From Alphaproteobacteria bacterium (lineage in GTDB: Bacteria > Pseudomonadota > Alphaproteobacteria > JAEULC01): a stretch of DNA of 11,762 nucleotides. Every line of letters begins with the position of its first letter. Positions within the stretch are counted from its first letter, which is position 1. The position numbers and the translations under genes are program-made. Shown here in pieces: positions 8,320-11,762 of this stretch. The DNA lies in contig JADZDN010000032.1 in NCBI GenBank assembly GCA_020851015.1, forward strand, positions 1 to 11,762, in the 5' to 3' direction. The notes beneath the pieces are model-generated. The model was not told where the DNA came from and did not search any database. It worked only from the letters and a program-made list of their open reading frames with translations.

Positions 8320-10368
8320 ATGAGCCAAGCCAACACGGCTGGACCGAGCAAGTCGTCAGGCCAGGGCCAGGAGAAGGGTCGCCGGAAAGTGACCCTCCCT
8401 GGCCTTGGCGATTTCACCGTGATCGATCTGGGCGCGCTGGTGGCGATCGCCGTGGTGATCGCCGGCCTGGGCATCGCCGCCGTGCGCTACCTGCCGTTCC
8501 TGTCGGTAGCCGAGCAATGGCTGATCGATTGGCGCCTGACGGTCCTGTCCAACCATTCCCCCGCCCCGCATCCGAGCATCGTGATCGTCACCATCACCGA
8601 GGAGACCCTGGCGACTCTGGAATACCGCCAGCCGGTCGATCGCGGATTGCTGGCCGAGACCATCAACCAGTTGCGCGCCAAGGGCGCGCAGAATATCGCC
8701 GTCGACCTTCTGTTCGACCAGCCGACGATCAAGGAAAAGGACGATGCGCTGCGCGCGGCGCTCGGCAACTGGCCGGTGGCGCCGGTGATCGCCTGGGCCG
8801 GCTTCGACGAGGGGCTGACACGCCGGCAGGCCGAGACGCTGGAGCGGTTCTTCGACGGGGTGCGGGTGCGGCGCGGCTACGTTACCCTCGACACGGACGA
8901 GGACGGCACGGTACGCGCCATCTATCCGGGCCGGCCGGACGACATGACCAAGGATTTCGAGCTGGGCTTTCCCGGCGCGGTCGCCGCCCAGATCGGCGTG
9001 ACGCCGCCCAAGCAGACGATCGGCCTTTACTACATCACGCGCGACAACATCCGCGAGCCGATGTTCCTGCAGTACGAGGCGCACCTGGTGCCCGACCTGC
9101 CGGCGGAACTGTTCAAGGGCAAGACCGTGCTGATCGGCGCCGACCTGCCGGACGCCGACCGCCACCGCACCCCGCTGGCGACCGTGGTCGGCAGCAATGC
9201 CGGGCTCCTGCCCGGCGTGGTGATCCATGCCCAGGCGCTATCCCAGCTGCTGGACGGGCGGGTGCTGCCCAAGGTCGACCGCACCACCGAGATCCTGCTG
9301 ACCATCCTGGCCGCGCTGGCGGCGGTTGCGCTGATGCTGGTCGAGCTCAAGGGCTGGATCAAGGCCCTCGTGGCCGCGACGGTGGTCGCCGGCTTCGTCG
9401 TGTTCGTCAGCCTCTCGCTCTATTTCGGCGGCGCGTTGCTGCCGCTGGTGGCGCCGATCCTGGCTTTCCTGGGCGCGATCACGGCAACCGCGCTCTACGT
9501 GGCCGGCCGCTACCGCGACAAGAAGCGCTTCATCCGGGACGCCTTCGCGCGCTATGTCGAGCCCAAGGTCGTGCAGCAGCTCCTGGAGGACCCGTCGGCG
9601 TTGCGCACGGAAGGCGAAGTGCGCGAACTGACCCTGCTGTTCACCGACATGGAGAATTTCACCGTCATGTCGGAAACGATCGAGCCGACGGTGCTGGTGA
9701 AGGTGATGAGCCAGTACTTCGACGGCATCTGCGAGACGCTGATCAAGCACGGCGGCACGATCGACAAGTTCATCGGCGACGCGGTGGTCGCGCTCTTCGG
9801 CGCGCCCGTGGCCCTGCCCGACCACGCCTCCCGCGCGGTCGACTGCGCGGTGGCGATCCGGCGCTTTACCGAGGAGTTCCGCCAGCGCGCGCTGAAAGAG
9901 TTCGGCGTGAAGCTGGGCCCCACGCGCATCGGCGTGCACACCGGCACGGCCATCATCGGCAATTTCGGCAGCTCGATCCGGCACAACTACACGGCGATGG
10001 GCGACACGGTGAATACCGCCAGCCGGCTGGAAGGCGCCAACAAGCACCTGGGCACCACGATCTGCGTCAGCGAGGCGACCGCCCGGCACTGCAAGCGCAT
10101 GATCTTCCTGCCGCTGGGCACGCTGAGGCTGAAGGGCAAGCAGGGCCGCATCGACGCCTTCACGCCGATGGAGAAGGAAACCTCGAGCCTGCCGTGGTTC
10201 CGCGCCTACATGGACGCGTTCCGCCTGCTGCGCGAGGGCAAGCCCGAGGCCGCCGACGCCTTCGCCAAGGTCACCCCCGACAATCCCGCCGCCGCCATCG
10301 CCGCGATCCACGCCAGGCGGGTGCAGTCCGGCGCGCGCGACCTGGTGATCGCCCTCGACATGGCGTAA
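8320..10368 (+). CDS. CHASE2-domain class III adenylate/guanylate cyclase
   Basis: The protein has 682 residues. A first membrane segment (about 35-57) leads into a CHASE2 sensor domain outside the inner membrane (about 60-315; IDWRLTVL, VIVTITEETL, VLIGADLPDADRHRTPLA, PGVVIHAQALSQLLDGR). Three closely packed membrane segments (about 323-342, 347-368, 372-396) lead to a cytoplasmic cyclase domain (about 435-610). This has metal-binding D443 (LLFTDMENFT) and D487 (DKFIGDAVVALFGAP), candidate purine-contacting K483 and T558 (YTAMGDTVN), and transition-state N565 and R569 (NTASRL). Catalytic residues are complete, so it should be active. The Thr in place of Asp is the class IIIb pattern, which favours cAMP and, in known members, bicarbonate sensitivity. 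The start is supported by a G-rich site and by the membrane topology. It lies 147 bases after the OmpA gene with a palindrome between, so it may be in the same operon or separately tuned. Confidence 0.93.
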   Translation: MSQANTAGPSKSSGQGQEKGRRKVTLPGLGDFTVIDLGALVAIAVVIAGLGIAAVRYLPFLSVAEQWLIDWRLTVLSNHSPAPHPSIVIVTITEETLATLEYRQPVDRGLLAETINQLRAKGAQNIAVDLLFDQPTIKEKDDALRAALGNWPVAPVIAWAGFDEGLTRRQAETLERFFDGVRVRRGYVTLDTDEDGTVRAIYPGRPDDMTKDFELGFPGAVAAQIGVTPPKQTIGLYYITRDNIREPMFLQYEAHLVPDLPAELFKGKTVLIGADLPDADRHRTPLATVVGSNAGLLPGVVIHAQALSQLLDGRVLPKVDRTTEILLTILAALAAVALMLVELKGWIKALVAATVVAGFVVFVSLSLYFGGALLPLVAPILAFLGAITATALYVAGRYRDKKRFIRDAFARYVEPKVVQQLLEDPSALRTEGEVRELTLLFTDMENFTVMSETIEPTVLVKVMSQYFDGICETLIKHGGTIDKFIGDAVVALFGAPVALPDHASRAVDCAVAIRRFTEEFRQRALKEFGVKLGPTRIGVHTGTAIIGNFGSSIRHNYTAMGDTVNTASRLEGANKHLGTTICVSEATARHCKRMIFLPLGTLRLKGKQGRIDAFTPMEKETSSLPWFRAYMDAFRLLREGKPEAADAFAKVTPDNPAAAIAAIHARRVQSGARDLVIALDMA

Positions 10369-10379
10369 GGGCGGGGGAC

Positions 10380-10396
10380 GGCGGTGCGGTTCCGCC
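10380..10396 (+). terminator. Possible terminator hairpin after the cyclase
   Basis: GGCGG (10380-10384) pairs with CCGCC (10392-10396) around a seven-base loop, 12 bases after the stop codon. An alternative pairing is GGGCGG (10369-10374) with CCGCCC (10392-10397). No T-tract follows, so this is a weak call. Confidence 0.28.
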
Positions 10397-10399
10397 CAT

Positions 10400-10625
10400 T
10401 CCCGGAATTACCAACGTAGAACCAACTTATACTTTTGTACGGTCGAAACCGACAGTCGAAGACGGACTACACGCGGTAATATTTTCGTCCCAGCAGCGGA
10501 TATGCAAAAGTATATAGTCTATCTGCCAATATCATAACCTTTGGCATAGTGCCGGACTGAAGCGGCGGCGGGATATACCCCTTTTCTCCTTGTGATTACT
10601 GACTCATTTCCGACTTTTCCTTGAG
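10400..10625. other. AT-rich intergenic stretch with inverted repeats
   Basis: This part of the 385-base gap between the cyclase and the PAS-repeat gene is clearly richer in A+T than anything else in the window and has no credible coding region. It contains a 10-base inverted repeat TATACTTTTG (10428-10437) / CAAAAGTATA (10505-10514) with 67 bases between the arms, and the dyad TGCCAA-N11-TTGGCA (10524-10546), shaped like a LysR-type operator. It may be a long regulatory region, the remains of transferred DNA, or hold an unrecognised small RNA. Confidence 0.4.
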
Positions 10626-10629
10626 CGGA

Positions 10630-10661
10630 TTAACCATCCCTTAGAGGACATCCCGGATAGT
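10630..10661 (+). promoter_or_regulatory. Second CtrA-like box, upstream of the PAS-repeat gene
   Basis: TTAA (10630-10633), a seven-base spacer and TTAG (10641-10644) again match TTAA-N7-TTAA at seven of eight positions. The first seven bases, TTAACCA, are the same as in the box at 2514. A weak -10 box, GATAGT (10656-10661), lies 11 bases downstream. The leader to the ATG at 10754 would be about 85 bases. Regulation by CtrA is inferred from the motif and the taxonomic guess. Confidence 0.42.
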
Positions 10662-10753
10662 CCCGGCCTGCGGGAGCGCCGGTACGCGGCCGTGCAGAAC
10701 GCGCCGAACCGCGATCCCATGAGTCTCCATACCAGGCAGGGAAGGGCAGAAAC

Positions 10754-11762
10754 ATGTTCGCTCGACGTTCAAAGTCCGACAAGAACGAGTCCCCGGCGAC
10801 CGCGGTCAATGACCAATTTCTGGAGGATAGGGCCAAGCTGCAGGCCCTGGACAAGTCGCAGGCCGTGATCGAGTTCAAGCTGGACGGCACGATCGTCACC
10901 GCCAATCAGAACTTCCTCGACGTCATGGGCTACACGCTGCCCGAGGTCCAGGGCAAGCACCACTCGATGTTCGCCGAGCCGGCCTTTGCCGCGAGCGCCG
11001 AGTACCGCGACTTCTGGGCCAAGCTGAACCGCGGCGAATACCAGGCCGCGCAGTACAAGCGTATCGGCAAGGGCGGCAAGGAGGTGTGGGTCGAGGCGTC
11101 CTACAACCCTATCGTCGGCGCCGACGGCAAGCCCTTCAAGGTCGTCAAGTACGCCACCGACGTCACTAGGCCGAAGCTCGAGTTCGCCGACTTGCTGGGT
11201 CAGGTGAACGCGATCAAGCGCTCGCAGGCCGTGATCGAGTTCAAGCTGGACGGCACGATCGTCACCGCCAATCAGAACTTCCTCGACGCCATGGGCTATT
11301 CCCTGGCCGAGATCCAGGGCAAGCACCACTCGATGTTCGCCGAGCCGGCCTTTGCCGCGAGCGCCGAGTACCGCGAGTTCTGGGCCAAGCTGAACCGCGG
11401 CGAGTTCCAGGCCGCGCAATACAAGCGTATCGGCAAGGGCGGCAAGGAGATCTGGATCGAGGCCAGCTACAACCCGATCCTGGGCAAGAACGGCAAGCCC
11501 TACAAGGTGGTGAAGTTCGCCACCGACATTACCGGCCGCATGGCCGAACTGGCCGATCTCAAGGGCTGGGTGGACGCCATCAGCCGCTCGCAGGCGGTCA
11601 TCGAGTTCAAAATGGACGGCACCATCGTCAACGCCAACGAGAACTTCCTCTCGGTCATGGGCTATCGCCTGGACGAGATCGGGGGCAAGCACCATTCGAT
11701 GTTCGCCGAGCCGGCCTTCGCCGCCAGCGCCGAATACCGCGACTTCTGGGCGCGGCTCAACC
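10754..11762 (+). CDS. Multi-PAS sensor, probably a soluble methyl-accepting chemotaxis protein (partial, C-terminus missing)
   Basis: The visible 336 residues have no signal peptide or membrane segment. After a polar start (MFARRSKSDKNESPATAVND) come three tandem PAS domains of exactly 122 residues each: 35-156, 157-278, and 279 to the edge. Each carries SQAVIEFK-(L/M)-DGTIV, GKHHSMFAEPAFAASAEYR and, where visible, QYKRIGKGGKE and YNPI. This PAS type, with GKHHSMF and a following KVVK-(Y/F)-ATD, is characteristic of soluble chemoreceptors such as Pseudomonas BdlA and many alphaproteobacterial relatives, in which a methyl-accepting signalling domain follows. That domain would lie beyond the edge, so the receptor call is an inference; a PAS-containing kinase or cyclic-di-GMP enzyme is less likely. 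The ATG follows GGGAAGGG at good spacing. The reading frame is open from 10754 to the last base. Confidence 0.78.
   Translation, partial: MFARRSKSDKNESPATAVNDQFLEDRAKLQALDKSQAVIEFKLDGTIVTANQNFLDVMGYTLPEVQGKHHSMFAEPAFAASAEYRDFWAKLNRGEYQAAQYKRIGKGGKEVWVEASYNPIVGADGKPFKVVKYATDVTRPKLEFADLLGQVNAIKRSQAVIEFKLDGTIVTANQNFLDAMGYSLAEIQGKHHSMFAEPAFAASAEYREFWAKLNRGEFQAAQYKRIGKGGKEIWIEASYNPILGKNGKPYKVVKFATDITGRMAELADLKGWVDAISRSQAVIEFKMDGTIVNANENFLSVMGYRLDEIGGKHHSMFAEPAFAASAEYRDFWARLN
10856..11762 (+). repeat. Three tandem 366-base PAS-coding repeats
   Basis: Units begin at 10856, 11222 and 11588, an exact 366-base period with no insertions or deletions. Units 1 and 2 share an unbroken 67-base identity at their start (10856-10922 against 11222-11288) and another run of about 64 bases across the GKHHSMF segment, including synonymous sites. 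Unit 3 is more diverged and incomplete. This indicates recent duplication or ongoing gene conversion. Confidence 0.9.

Noticed and set aside
10542..10560. Possible sigma54 promoter around TGGCATAGTGCCGGACT
   Set aside because: The -24 half is close (TGGCA) but the -12 GC element is missing at the required spacing.
10769..11695. Long minus-strand open frame (308 codons) opposite the PAS repeats
   Set aside because: It is a GC-driven shadow: the plus-strand frame encodes three recognisable PAS domains, while the minus frame has a biased, repeat-derived composition and no good ribosome binding site.

Overview
The window is high-GC chromosomal DNA. It most resembles an alphaproteobacterium, possibly of the Rhodospirillales. 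The grounds are the codon use, a PleC/DivJ-type histidine kinase, CtrA-like half-site pairs, an alphaproteobacterial-type short GreA/GreB relative and a PAS-repeat chemoreceptor. This placement comes from family resemblance; no ribosomal RNA or other marker gene is present.

Layout, left to right. A minus-strand gene begins at position 21 and runs off the left edge. A minus-strand RidA-family gene (245-634) is divergent from a plus-strand cobalamin-binding protein with a mutase-like layout (713-2470). A membrane-anchored two-PAS histidine kinase (2592-4472) converges, with only 12 bases between, on a GreA/GreB-family elongation factor (4485-4967, minus). A 443-base divergent regulatory region (4968-5410) precedes a three-gene plus-strand cluster: a membrane-anchored coiled-coil protein ending in DUF4384 (5411-7459), an exported OmpA-domain protein (7513-8172), and a CHASE2 adenylate/guanylate cyclase (8320-10368). 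A strong nested palindrome sits between the last two genes. After a 385-base, partly AT-rich gap, a protein with at least three near-identical PAS repeats starts at 10754 and is cut by the right edge; it is probably a soluble chemoreceptor.

The most interesting unit is 5411-10368. A TolA-like inner-membrane coiled-coil protein, a peptidoglycan-binding OmpA domain and a cyclase with an extracytoplasmic CHASE2 sensor make a plausible envelope-to-cAMP signalling module. This is inferred from gene order and domain topology, not demonstrated. A second theme is cell-cycle or motility control: the kinase and the PAS-repeat gene each have a TTAA-N7-TTAN element upstream, which suggests (but does not prove) shared CtrA regulation.
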